In this document: piece after piece, positions 1 through 7,540 of the stretch | Position numbering within the stretch: position 1 is the first letter of the stretch | How the letters are laid out: every line of letters starts with the position of its first letter | DNA from: CAIZGX01 sp044354975 | Lineage (GTDB): Bacteria; Bacteroidota; Bacteroidia; Flavobacteriales_D; Sanyastnellaceae | Assembly: GCA_044354975.1 (NCBI GenBank) | Contig: JBIKZA010000047.1 | Location: 1 to 21,335 of the forward strand | Length of the DNA: 21,335 bases | Direction of reading: 5' to 3' | Notes under the pieces: model-generated | What the model saw: only the letters and a program-made list of their open reading frames with translations | The model's database searches: none | Told to the model about the DNA's origin: nothing | Made by a program: the position numbers and the translations under genes

Positions 1-149
1 TCCTACTGCGTAATGTGAACGACGTTATTGGAAAACCTTCGGTTTTATTCCTACTGCGTAATTCACAATTGATTTACAACGAAGTTCCAATTATTAAATA
101 GGAATAAAATCTCTGATTTTCATATTACGAAGTAGGAATTACGAAGTTC
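1..149. repeat. Non-coding strip with short direct and inverted repeats
   Basis: No gene is visible here. The 14-mer TCCTACTGCGTAAT occurs at 1-14 and again at 49-62. Its inverted form with one mismatch, ATTACGAAGTAGGA, is at 124-137, followed directly by a partial copy ATTACGAAGTTCCT (138-151) that runs into the stop codon of the neighbouring gene. A weaker relative, ACGAAGTTCC, lies near 79-88. Between the copies are two small hairpins: AAAACC/GGTTTT with loop TTC (32-46) and AAAATC/GATTTT with loop TCT (106-120). The repeats are seen directly; whether they belong to a dispersed family cannot be judged from this window. Confidence 0.6.
106..120 (-). terminator. Possible terminator hairpin after the SirB1-like gene
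   Basis: A perfect 6-bp stem (AAAATC / GATTTT) with a 3-nt loop lies about 30 nt past the stop codon of the minus-strand gene at 150-1028. It has no GC-rich core, so it is a weak candidate. A second similar hairpin at 32-46 (AAAACC / GGTTTT) has a slightly stronger stem and could terminate transcription from either side. Confidence 0.3.
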
Positions 150-1028
150 CTATTCTATTTCCAACAAAACACTCAACAACACCTGCAACTCCCTAACCTT
201 ATCGGCATTGTTCTGTGAGATGTAATGATGACTAAGCGCATTAATGTTGCGAGTAACAACATCGGAGCTTGAACATGGATCGAAGAAACGCTGATCCAAA
301 GGTAAATGCTGACTGGTAATAAACTGCTCAATCTCTTCGCGGTCTAGGATGGAGCCGCCTGCAGCTGGATTAATGTAAAATAAAATTTCGTCTGTGTCGG
401 TTTCGCCTTCGGGTAACAACCACTCGGGCATTTGTTCAACATAACACAACAAGAAATGTCCAGGTAAATTCACACCGTAAATAGGTAAGTCTAAACTGCG
501 AGCCAACAACAAATACAGTGTGCCAATGCTTAACGATGTTCCTGTCTTCGTGTTCAACACATCGAACAACGAATGCGGAGCGTTCTGAATTTCTCCAGAG
601 ACACTCGTGTATCCGCAAAGCTTAAAGATAATATGATTCAAAACGTTAACCGTTTCCAACGCGGTTAAGCGTTCGTTCAATTCCAACCAAATATCCTGAC
701 GCAATCTCGAGAACAAATACGTAATCTCTTCACTCGGAACGTTACGCTGATAGTACTTGTTCAAGATTAACATTCCTTCAAACAAATCCTGCTCACCCAA
801 TTGCCAGTCTTTAATCGCTGAATAAGTAGTCTTGTATTGAATGTTCGCAATAATTTCCGATAAACGCTGAAGCGCAAGCTGATCGCCACTTCCAATAATG
901 AAATGATCTTCTAACGTATGCAACACAGCTTCGCCCTTCTCAGTAATGGCTTCGCGAACCGTATCGAAGACTACTTCGTCGGGATCATCGAGCAATTTTA
1001 TTAAAGCGTGAATATCAGATTGACTCAT
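150..1028 (-). CDS. SirB1/transglutaminase-like (Transglut_core2) family protein
   Basis: This is a 292-residue soluble protein of the SirB1/YchA-type transglutaminase-like family. The core signature is clear: KTGTSLSIGTLYLLLAR (161-177), then LPGHFLL (188-194) and INPAAGG (219-225). This matches the family pattern of a nucleophile-region helix, a G-H-F strand and a D/N-P-x-x-G-G turn. The position where a true transglutaminase carries its Cys is Ser-rich here, as is usual in this family, so enzymatic activity is doubtful. The first 150 residues are helical with no signal peptide. Homologues are often near genes of translation or envelope stress, but their role is not settled. The gene stands alone and is divergent from the rhomboid gene. 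A -7 box lies about 24 nt upstream of the ATG. Confidence 0.8.
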   Translation of the reverse strand: MSQSDIHALIKLLDDPDEVVFDTVREAITEKGEAVLHTLEDHFIIGSGDQLALQRLSEIIANIQYKTTYSAIKDWQLGEQDLFEGMLILNKYYQRNVPSEEITYLFSRLRQDIWLELNERLTALETVNVLNHIIFKLCGYTSVSGEIQNAPHSLFDVLNTKTGTSLSIGTLYLLLARSLDLPIYGVNLPGHFLLCYVEQMPEWLLPEGETDTDEILFYINPAAGGSILDREEIEQFITSQHLPLDQRFFDPCSSSDVVTRNINALSHHYISQNNADKVRELQVLLSVLLEIE

Positions 1029-1051
1029 GTTGGGTGTGTAATTAACAAGGT

Positions 1052-1059
1052 CAAATCTA
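1052..1059 (-). promoter_or_regulatory. Bacteroidota -7 box for the SirB1-like gene
   Basis: On the minus strand the sequence reads TAGATTTG, a full match to TAnnTTTG. It sits 24 nt before the ATG at 1028, giving a predicted leader of about 18 nt. No clear -33 TTG is seen. Confidence 0.5.
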
Positions 1060-1197
1060 TTTTATGCTTTATACTTTTACACGGCCGTTTTAAGTCTTTA
1101 TTCACACTGAATTTTTAGTAAGTGGAAAAGGAACTGACAGCTTGTCTCTATTATTCATGAATCTTCGTTTTGGAATAGCTGTTGCTAATATGATCGC

Positions 1198-1881
1198 ATG
1201 ATTTTACCTCAAGACCGAATAAAACTTCTCGACGCACTCTTGTGGTCTTCTATTTTTGTGCTGCTTTTTGTGATTTCATTTTACGGTTCGCGATACATGA
1301 ACGTTTCTCTTTCCAATTTCGGAGTTGAACCGCGCACCTGGAAAGGTCTTCTTCATATGCCAACCATGCTCTTCGTGCACGCTTCACCCGAACACCTGTG
1401 GAACAACGTTCTAGCCTTCTTCATTCTAACAATCACCTTGTTTTTTTTCTATTACGAGATAGCCATACCCGTCTTCCTTATCATGTGGGTGTTTTCCCCA
1501 ATTCTTCTTTTTGTAATTGGAAGGGAAAACGTTCACGTCGGTGCAAGCGTGCTCATCTATGCCGAATTCGCTTTTCTTTTCTTTAGTGGAATATTTCGAA
1601 AGAATCTAAACACGAAGCGCATCTCCATGGCTGTCGGATTTGTCTACGGATACACCGTCTGGTATATGTTTCCCATCGAACAACAAGTTTCGTGGGAAGG
1701 ACACATTAGCGGATTCATATGCGGAATTATGCTAGCGTGGTATTTCCGGAAACAAGGTCCGATAGAGCCGGTATACCAACATGAAGTTGAGCCAGAGCTT
1801 AGCGATGAAGATCCGTTTTGGTTAGAACCAATTCAAGAAAAAGATCAAAAGCCTACCTTATCAGATTCGAATAGTGAATAA
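1198..1881 (+). CDS. Rhomboid-family intramembrane serine protease
   Basis: This 227-residue polytopic membrane protein has the rhomboid layout. An early loop contains HASPEHLWNN (61-70), supplying the conserved His and the oxyanion-type Asn. VHVGAS follows with the presumed nucleophile Ser117, and SWEGHISG has the presumed catalytic His169. The classical GxSG motif reads GASV, so the final Gly is replaced. There are about five or six hydrophobic segments (roughly 10-29, 50-60, 72-88, 90-108, 118-131, 143-159, 168-182), followed by an acidic cytosolic-looking tail (186-227). Rhomboids cleave transmembrane substrates within the bilayer; no substrate can be inferred here. The gene stands alone before dnaN. 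The ATG at 1198 is the only reasonable start. Activity is likely but not certain because of the altered motif. Confidence 0.75.
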   Translation: MILPQDRIKLLDALLWSSIFVLLFVISFYGSRYMNVSLSNFGVEPRTWKGLLHMPTMLFVHASPEHLWNNVLAFFILTITLFFFYYEIAIPVFLIMWVFSPILLFVIGRENVHVGASVLIYAEFAFLFFSGIFRKNLNTKRISMAVGFVYGYTVWYMFPIEQQVSWEGHISGFICGIMLAWYFRKQGPIEPVYQHEVEPELSDEDPFWLEPIQEKDQKPTLSDSNSE

Positions 1882-1922
1882 GTTCATATTTAACCCCTAA
1901 TTTATTTCGAAACGGACTGCTT

Positions 1923-1930
1923 TATATTTG
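1923..1930 (+). promoter_or_regulatory. Bacteroidota -7 box for dnaN
   Basis: TATATTTG matches TAnnTTTG exactly and is 27 nt before the dnaN ATG, giving a predicted leader of about 20 nt. It shows that dnaN has its own promoter rather than depending on the rhomboid gene. Confidence 0.6.
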
Positions 1931-1957
1931 TCCCGTAAACTAGATTAAAGACAACAC

Positions 1958-3076
1958 ATGAAATTCATTGTCAACTCCCTCGGCCTTTTAAAACAATTAC
2001 AATTGTTAAACGGCGTATTGAACTCAAACAATACCCTTCCAATCCTCGATAACTTCTTGTTCGAAATGAAACAAGACGAGCTGACGCTTTCCGCGTCGGA
2101 CTTGGAAACAAGCATGAATACCCGCATGGCTATTCAATGCAAAGAGGAGGGAATGATAGCAGTGCCTGCAAAATTATTGTTAGATATTTTAAAGAGTCTT
2201 CCAGATCAACCATTGACATTCGATGTTGACGGAAAGACATTCGGAATTGAAATCACCAGTGATAACGGTAAGTACAAACTAACCGGACAAAATGGCGATG
2301 AGTTTCCAAAGGCCCCAGCAATGGGAGCTTCAAAGGCGTTGTTAATTGGTGCCGATGTGTTAAACAGAGCAATCTCTAAAACCATCTTCGCTGCAGGTAA
2401 CGACGATATGCGTCCTATCATGTCAGGTGTGTTCTTCGAAATTGAACCCGAAAGCGTTCGCTTCGTAGCAACAGATGCACACAAGTTGGTTCGCATGACG
2501 CGTTCTGACATTGGCGGAGAATCAGCAGCATTTATTGTTCCTCGTAAACCTTTGAACTTATTGAAAGGCGCTCTTTCTTCTTTGAAGTCTGAAGTGAACA
2601 TGCAATACACAGAGAACAACGCCATGTTCACGTTCGACAACGTAACATTGATGTGTCGCTTAATTGAAGGGAAATATCCGAACTACGAAGCGGTAATTCC
2701 AAAAGAGAATCCTTTTAAATTGACCATCGATCGTTTAGACTTTTTGAATTCTATCAAGCGTGTAAGCATCTTCGCAAACCGCTCTACGAATCAAGTGCGT
2801 TTGAAATTAACTGGAAGTGAAATTCAATTGTCTGCGGAAGATTTAGACTTCGCTAACGAAGCACACGAGCAATTGGCTTGTACATTCGTTGGAGACAACA
2901 TGGAAATCGGATTCAACTCACGCTTCTTGCAAGATATGTTGAATAACCTCGATGCAAACAACGTGCATGTGGAAATGAGCGCTCCAAATAGAGCCGGTAT
3001 AATCACTGAAGTAGAGAAGTCGTTCGAAAACGAAGACATCTTAATGTTGGTTATGCCAGTTATGTTGAACGGATAA
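1958..3076 (+). CDS. dnaN: DNA polymerase III subunit beta (sliding clamp)
   Basis: The product is the 372-residue beta clamp, the ring-shaped processivity factor that encircles DNA and tethers the replicative polymerase and many repair proteins. Length and pattern match the family: the N-terminal domain opens MKFIVNSLGLLKQL and has the NTLPILDNFLFE stretch (27-38). The middle domain carries the ATDAHKLVRM signature near residues 171-180. The C-terminal domain ends in LVMPVMLNG, the Bacteroidota version of the usual MPxRL end that helps form the ligand groove. The gene is not next to dnaA, recF or gyrB here. It has its own -7 box and a strong terminator 20 nt after the stop. Confidence 0.97.
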   Translation: MKFIVNSLGLLKQLQLLNGVLNSNNTLPILDNFLFEMKQDELTLSASDLETSMNTRMAIQCKEEGMIAVPAKLLLDILKSLPDQPLTFDVDGKTFGIEITSDNGKYKLTGQNGDEFPKAPAMGASKALLIGADVLNRAISKTIFAAGNDDMRPIMSGVFFEIEPESVRFVATDAHKLVRMTRSDIGGESAAFIVPRKPLNLLKGALSSLKSEVNMQYTENNAMFTFDNVTLMCRLIEGKYPNYEAVIPKENPFKLTIDRLDFLNSIKRVSIFANRSTNQVRLKLTGSEIQLSAEDLDFANEAHEQLACTFVGDNMEIGFNSRFLQDMLNNLDANNVHVEMSAPNRAGIITEVEKSFENEDILMLVMPVMLNG

Positions 3077-3098
3077 TATCATTCAAAGAAATATAGTC

Positions 3099-3121
3099 AA
3101 ACGCCCGTTCTTCGGGCGTTT
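3099..3121 (+). terminator. Intrinsic terminator after dnaN
   Basis: A perfect 9-bp stem (AAACGCCCG / CGGGCGTTT) with loop TTCTT starts 22 nt past the dnaN stop, and its descending arm ends in a short T run. It separates dnaN from the AMP nucleosidase gene. Confidence 0.85.
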
Positions 3122-3157
3122 GTTGTCTCCACACGTTTTTAATCTATCTTTAATTCA

Positions 3158-3928
3158 ATGGTTACAAAAGAAGAAATAGTAAAAGACTGGCTTCCCCGTT
3201 ACACGGGAACACCCTTAGAAGGATTTGGCGAGTACATTATACTCGTGAACTTTCATAAGTACCTCGATATTTTTTCGAAGGAAAATAACGCTCCAGTTAT
3301 TGGTGAAGACAAACCCATGCAAACGGTTACTGCCAATAACATTACCATTATTAACTTCGGAATGGGAAGCGCTATGTGTGCGACCATTATGGATTTACTC
3401 TCTGCCATTCATCCAAAGGCTGTTTTGTTTTTAGGCAAATGTGGCGGATTGAAGAAGACGCGCATAGGGGATTTAATTCTTCCCATAGCTGCCATTCGCG
3501 GAGAAGGAACCAGCAACGAATACATGCCTCCCGAAGTTCCAGCATTGCCTTCCTTCCGCTTACAGATGGCCGTTTCAGCAGCCATTCGTTCGCATGAGTG
3601 CGACTACTGGACAGGCACTGTTTACAGCACGAACAGAAGAGTTTGGGAGCACGATGAAAAATTCAAACAATATTTAACCGACATTAAGTCTACGGCCATT
3701 GATATGGAAACAGCCACGCTGTTCACCGTTGGATTCGCGAACAAAATTCCACGCGGAGCACTGTTGTTGGTGTCAGACAATCCTATGGTCCCAGAAGGAG
3801 TGAAGACTTCGAAAAGCGATGAAAACGTTACCGTGAATTACGTCGCGCTTCAACTTTCAATAGGCATTCAAGCATTGAATGAATTGCGCGATTCTGGAGA
3901 TTCGGTGAAGCACATGCGCTTCGAATAA
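3158..3928 (+). CDS. amn: AMP nucleosidase
   Basis: This 256-residue protein is the short, Bacteroidota-type AMP nucleosidase, which splits AMP into adenine and ribose 5-phosphate in the cytosol and so tunes the adenylate pool. It belongs to the nucleoside phosphorylase/PNP-UDP superfamily. Visible motifs are NFGMGS (66-71), GKCGGL (93-98), RGEGTSNEY (114-122), the nucleoside-binding IDMETATLF (181-189) and the catalytic-Asp region SDNPMVPEGVK (206-216). It lacks the long N-terminal regulatory domain of the E. coli enzyme, which is normal in this phylum. The ATG at 3158 gives the expected N-terminus (KEEIVKDWLPRYTG). It meets the TSUP gene tail to tail with a 2-nt gap. A near-consensus box TATCTTTA (3145-3152) would give an almost leaderless mRNA, so the promoter is uncertain. 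Confidence 0.9.
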   Translation: MVTKEEIVKDWLPRYTGTPLEGFGEYIILVNFHKYLDIFSKENNAPVIGEDKPMQTVTANNITIINFGMGSAMCATIMDLLSAIHPKAVLFLGKCGGLKKTRIGDLILPIAAIRGEGTSNEYMPPEVPALPSFRLQMAVSAAIRSHECDYWTGTVYSTNRRVWEHDEKFKQYLTDIKSTAIDMETATLFTVGFANKIPRGALLLVSDNPMVPEGVKTSKSDENVTVNYVALQLSIGIQALNELRDSGDSVKHMRFE

Positions 3929-3930
3929 AG

Positions 3931-4704
3931 TTAGACCAATCCGGCAATCATGAGTGTTCCCATTACGAATAGGAACACCATAACTGTTTTTCGAATCCAC
4001 TCAATACTGGTTTTCTTGAGGAATTTATTTCCAATCAAAGCCCCGCTCATTCCACCCAAGAGTGCTAAGGCCATGGGTAAATATATTTCATGTTGAAAGA
4101 ATAACTGGAAGGAAGCCGCGTACGTAAAAATACGAACCGCGTCTACAATGAAGGCCAGTGCTGCACGTGTTCCAATAAAGACTTGCTTGTCTTCAAAATG
4201 ATTCATTAAGAACGCACTTCGAATAGCTCCTTGTTGTCCGCTTAACCCGCCGAAGAACCCACTGAATATTCCACCCAGCCAAAGAATGCGCGGTGCTTTG
4301 TTTACACGCACCAATGCATTCGAGTATTCCATGGCTGCAAGGAGAATAAGCACAAATCCCATAACCACTCCAAGGAACGTGGTGTCAGTTTCAATGAGCC
4401 AAAATTCAACATGCAAAGGTTGCTGCAGATGTGCTAAGTAGTTCAGTGCTTCAGCGCCAAGGAATGCACCAACGGCCGAAGGAATTCCAAATTGAATCAC
4501 AGTTTTCCAATGCGCATATTTTCCAACTAAAGTCAACTTAAAAACATTGTTTAAAAAGTGAACAATGGCAGTAACGAATACAGCTGTTTGCAAATCGAAG
4601 AACATCGCCATCACTGGAAGAAGCAACGTTCCAAATCCAAAGCCACTGAAGAAACTGAGTCCAGAGCCCAATAGCGCAACAACCAAAATGAAGACGTATT
4701 CCAT
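3931..4704 (-). CDS. TSUP-family permease (TauE/SafE-like)
   Basis: This 257-residue integral membrane protein has about eight hydrophobic segments in two similar halves, the layout of the TauE/SafE (TSUP) transporter family. Members move sulfite, sulfonates or other small anions, often outward. Family marks are the Gly-rich first helix FFSGFGFGTLLLP (18-30) and the second-half motif GGIFSGFFGGLSGQQGA (144-160), with the reentrant Gly-rich pattern repeated. No sulfur-metabolism gene is nearby, so the substrate is unknown. The gene is divergent from meaB and convergent with AMP nucleosidase. The ATG at 4704 is supported by the first helix beginning right after it. Confidence 0.85.
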   Translation of the reverse strand: MEYVFILVVALLGSGLSFFSGFGFGTLLLPVMAMFFDLQTAVFVTAIVHFLNNVFKLTLVGKYAHWKTVIQFGIPSAVGAFLGAEALNYLAHLQQPLHVEFWLIETDTTFLGVVMGFVLILLAAMEYSNALVRVNKAPRILWLGGIFSGFFGGLSGQQGAIRSAFLMNHFEDKQVFIGTRAALAFIVDAVRIFTYAASFQLFFQHEIYLPMALALLGGMSGALIGNKFLKKTSIEWIRKTVMVFLFVMGTLMIAGLV

Positions 4705-4758
4705 TCAACAAAAATAATCTTCTTCGTCTGCTAATTTTTTCTTTTCTTTGAAGTGTCC

Positions 4759-5799
4759 ATGAATGCCAAGAACAACGCCCAACTTCAATATAAAAATAGA
4801 CTGAAAGAACGTCAAGCTTCTTTTCAATCCGATGAGTTGGTCAATGGCATTTTAGCGCACGACCGCTTGGCGTTGGCTTCGGCCCTAACGCTTCTAGAAA
4901 GCAACAGGGGAGAGCACATGCAAGTCATGGACGAGGTGATTGAACGCATTCTTCCATACACAGGAAACTCTTTGCGCATAGGAATTACAGGTGTTCCCGG
5001 TGTAGGAAAGTCAACCTTCATTGAAGCGCTCGCTCGCGAAGTATTTCAAAATAAAGAAAATAAATTAGCTGTTCTCTCCATAGATCCTTCGAGTCCAATT
5101 TCAAAGGGAAGCATTTTGGGCGACAAGACACGCATGAACGAATTGTCGTTGCATCCGAATGCCTATGTTCGTCCTTCTCCGTCGAGTTCTCATCTAGGCG
5201 GAGTAAATCGCAGCACGCGTGAGAGTATTTTGCTATGCGAAGCAGCGGGTTACAACATTGTGTTGGTGGAAACGGTAGGAGTTGGGCAGAGTGAAACTGC
5301 TGTGCACGCCATGACAGACTTCTTCTTGTTGCTCATGTTGGCTGGCGCTGGAGATCAGCTGCAAGGCATTAAGCGCGGTATCATGGAACTGACAGATGCC
5401 ATGGTCATTACGAAGGCCGACAGTGGAAATGAATTGAAAGCTGAGCGAGCGAGAGGCGAGTACATTTCCGCCTTGCATTTATTTCCGCAACGCGAAAACA
5501 ATTGGATGCCACAAGTCTTCACTACCTCTTCTTTGGAGGCGAAAGGAATAGATGTGGTATGGAATGAAATTGAAAAGTTCCAACGGTGGAGTATTTCCAA
5601 CGGATGGATTGAAGAGAATAGAAAAAGGCAATTGGTGAGTAGTTTCGAAGAACAGATTCATCAGGTGTTGTTGCATCAGCTTCAAAGCAAGCCGCACTTC
5701 AAAGAGAAATATGAATCGACATTGAATCGAGTGATTTCAAAAGAATTGTCCGCGCACAGAGCCGCTGAAAGTTTTATTGCTTTGTTCTTCACGGCGTGA
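4759..5799 (+). CDS. meaB: Methylmalonyl-CoA mutase-associated GTPase MeaB (ArgK)
   Basis: This SIMIBI-class G3E GTPase protects and reloads adenosylcobalamin-dependent methylmalonyl-CoA mutase, gating cofactor delivery. Counting from the upstream GTG (4753), the motifs are Walker A GVPGVGKS (80-87), the Asp-containing switch region SIDPSSPISKGSILGDKTRM (109-128), the Walker B/G3 region VETVGVGQSE (172-181) and the base-specificity motif ITKAD (219-223). The helical C-terminal dimerisation arm is present to the end. Full length is 346 residues from ATG 4759, or 348 from GTG 4753. ATG is preferred because both starts are in frame two codons apart and ATG is the commoner start. No mutase subunit is in the window. 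The small membrane gene follows after 13 nt and is probably co-transcribed. Confidence 0.92.
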   Translation: MNAKNNAQLQYKNRLKERQASFQSDELVNGILAHDRLALASALTLLESNRGEHMQVMDEVIERILPYTGNSLRIGITGVPGVGKSTFIEALAREVFQNKENKLAVLSIDPSSPISKGSILGDKTRMNELSLHPNAYVRPSPSSSHLGGVNRSTRESILLCEAAGYNIVLVETVGVGQSETAVHAMTDFFLLLMLAGAGDQLQGIKRGIMELTDAMVITKADSGNELKAERARGEYISALHLFPQRENNWMPQVFTTSSLEAKGIDVVWNEIEKFQRWSISNGWIEENRKRQLVSSFEEQIHQVLLHQLQSKPHFKEKYESTLNRVISKELSAHRAAESFIALFFTA

Positions 5800-5812
5800 T
5801 TAATTTAGCCGC

Positions 5813-6145
5813 ATGAACGATATTCCCGGTAAAGTATTAATTCCTTTTGCATTCATTGCTTGCACGTTTTTCAATGTGTATTTTTACGTTTCGAAATTCA
5901 TGAGCGAAACAAGCACGTTTTGGCTGAATGCATACGCGGAAATTAGGGCGCATTGGGCCTTATTCATGTTTTTGAATTTTCTTGGAGTGGCTTCTGTTGC
6001 GGTTGATCACATTGTGAAATACGACAAGATTAAAAAGCCGAAGCGAACCATTTTGAATGCCTACGTAGTGCTTTTGTTAGTGGCATTTTTTACCCAGATC
6101 GTTTGGGGAATTTTAGAGATCTACATCACCGGAGAAATCAACTAA
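5813..6145 (+). CDS. Small three-helix membrane protein, unknown function
   Basis: This is a 110-residue protein with no family I can name. It has three hydrophobic segments at about 8-26, 46-64 and 80-105, and a basic loop (KYDKIKKPKR, 69-78) between helices 2 and 3, which would face the cytosol. The N-terminus is probably cytosolic or short periplasmic. It starts 13 nt after the meaB stop, so the two are likely one transcript, although a functional tie to MeaB is not implied by the sequence. Its stop codon overlaps the stop of the convergent gene by 4 nt. Length and an intact frame with clean membrane helices support a real gene. Confidence 0.7.
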   Translation: MNDIPGKVLIPFAFIACTFFNVYFYVSKFMSETSTFWLNAYAEIRAHWALFMFLNFLGVASVAVDHIVKYDKIKKPKRTILNAYVVLLLVAFFTQIVWGILEIYITGEIN

Positions 6146-6456
6146 CTGTATTTCTTCCTCAGATCAATTTTTAGTTGCATCCGCTCAATTGCTAATTCAA
6201 GCAACTGGGCTGCCGCTTCCGAAGGAATGTGCGAAGTGACTTTATTTGCAATTGTACTTTCTGTAATGTCTGCGGTGTAAAGAAACCTTCGCAAATTTGT
6301 AGGAGCAGATTTCAATTGGACTTGAAAGAATTCGAAGAGATAATCATATCCGGTTTCAAATTCGGGTACATTCTTCATTTGAAACCCCGCCAAGGTTAAG
6401 TCCTTCAGTATTTGAAGAAATACACCTTCAGTTATTTGTTTGGAAGGAAGATTCAC
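6142..6456 (-). CDS. Small hypothetical protein coupled to the prenyl synthase gene
   Basis: This 104-residue soluble protein is not recognised. It is predicted mostly helical, with a Glu/Phe/Leu-rich middle (FETGYDYLFEFFQ, 33-45) and a helical Lys/Arg-rich end (LLELAIERMQLKIDLRKKYS, 85-104). It begins with GTG, and the GTGA sequence overlaps the TGA of the polyprenyl synthetase gene by 4 nt, a classical translational coupling arrangement. That overlap, the absence of a closer promoter and the intact frame support a real gene co-expressed with the synthase. Its 3' end overlaps the opposing gene by 4 nt. Confidence 0.7.
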   Translation of the reverse strand: MNLPSKQITEGVFLQILKDLTLAGFQMKNVPEFETGYDYLFEFFQVQLKSAPTNLRRFLYTADITESTIANKVTSHIPSEAAAQLLELAIERMQLKIDLRKKYS

Positions 6457-7421
6457 GACTCGCGTTCAAGCAGGAAAGAAGCCAGATTGCGCAAGGCCAT
6501 TTTCTTATCATCAGAAACAGAGATGGCGTTCAGATGATCAAGTGCACTCGCGTAATACGATTCGCTCTTTGTTAAGGTCACTTTATCTGCCTTCGACTTA
6601 GAAAATAAATGAAGGGTAGAAGTGATTTTCGCATTTGGGTCTTCTGAATTTCCGTGAAGCGATTTCAATTCAGCAGGAATGCTTGAGTCTTCGTGATTGG
6701 CAGTGTGCAAATACAAATATGTTTTCTTGTCGGAAAGAATATCTCCGCCTACCTGCTTTCCAAATTTTTCGGGATCTCCGTATGCATCTAAATAATCGTC
6801 GCGAAGCTGGAACGAAAGTCCAAGATGCTCTCCGAAAAGTCGCAAATGCTCTTGATCTTCCCTCGAAGCGTTAGCTGCAATGGCGCCCAATCGAAGCGCG
6901 CATCCTAACAACACAGCAGTCTTCAAACGAATCATTTCAAGATATTCATCTAAACTTACATCTTCGCGTTTCTCGAAATCCATGTCCATCTGCTGTCCAA
7001 CACAAACTTCCCAAGCCGTCTGATTGAAGCAACGAAACAATTCAACAAATTTATCTTCTTGATTCTTCAATAATAAATCATAAGATAAAATCATCATGCC
7101 ATCACCACTTAACACGGCCGCATTGATGTTCCATTTTTCATGAACCGTTTGCTTTCCGCGACGCATCGGTGCATTGTCCATAATGTCGTCGTGCATGAGT
7201 GTGAAGTTGTGAAAAACCTCTACAGCAAGGGCTTGTGAAATAACACTTTCCGCTTTTCCGTTGAATAGCTCGTGACCTAAAAGAGTAAGGATAGGACGAA
7301 TTCTTTTTCCACCTAAAGACAATAAATAGCGAATGGGATCTACTAGGTTTCTTGACTCTTGGGGAATATTCCAATGAGACAAAGCTTGTTCAACGGAATG
7401 GATATGATGATCGAATTTCAT
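6453..7421 (-). CDS. Polyprenyl synthetase (trans-isoprenyl diphosphate synthase)
   Basis: This 322-residue enzyme condenses isopentenyl diphosphate onto allylic diphosphates to make linear prenyl diphosphates. All family motifs are present: GGKRIRP (37-43), the first Asp-rich motif DDIMD (78-82) followed by MRRGK, RLKT (165-168), the second Asp-rich motif DDYLD (208-212) and GKQVGGDI (221-228). The first Asp-rich motif has no two-residue insertion, unlike bacterial type II FPP synthases. The residue five places before it is Phe73, a bulky residue that in the family limits chain length. A C15-C20 product (FPP/GGPP) is therefore more likely than a long quinone tail, but this is inference. A -7 box TATCTTTG lies 49 nt upstream of the ATG. 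A small gene follows with a 4-nt overlap. Confidence 0.92.
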   Translation of the reverse strand: MKFDHHIHSVEQALSHWNIPQESRNLVDPIRYLLSLGGKRIRPILTLLGHELFNGKAESVISQALAVEVFHNFTLMHDDIMDNAPMRRGKQTVHEKWNINAAVLSGDGMMILSYDLLLKNQEDKFVELFRCFNQTAWEVCVGQQMDMDFEKREDVSLDEYLEMIRLKTAVLLGCALRLGAIAANASREDQEHLRLFGEHLGLSFQLRDDYLDAYGDPEKFGKQVGGDILSDKKTYLYLHTANHEDSSIPAELKSLHGNSEDPNAKITSTLHLFSKSKADKVTLTKSESYYASALDHLNAISVSDDKKMALRNLASFLLERES

Positions 7422-7469
7422 GATAAGAAGAAAATGTTGTCCTGTTTTGTTTAAAAGGGCTTAGAAGTT

Positions 7470-7477
7470 CAAAGATA
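7470..7477 (-). promoter_or_regulatory. Bacteroidota -7 box for the polyprenyl synthetase operon
   Basis: The minus strand reads TATCTTTG, a full TAnnTTTG match, 49 nt before the ATG at 7421. The predicted leader is about 43 nt. No convincing -33 element is visible upstream. Confidence 0.5.
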
Positions 7478-7540
7478 AGCCTACTATTTTTTTGTATGTT
7501 CATGACCTTATCATTTATATTGTAAAATATTTTATTTTGC

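Noticed and set aside
1..151. Reading the repeat cluster as a CRISPR array
   Set aside because: The copies are 14 nt, in both orientations and irregularly spaced, with no cas genes in the window.
2206..2640. 144-codon minus-strand frame inside dnaN
   Set aside because: It is antisense to a fully conserved dnaN and matches no protein pattern I know.
4709..4716. TATTTTTG box on the minus strand ahead of the TSUP gene
   Set aside because: It is only 5 nt before the ATG, so the transcript would begin at or after the start codon; too close unless the mRNA is leaderless.
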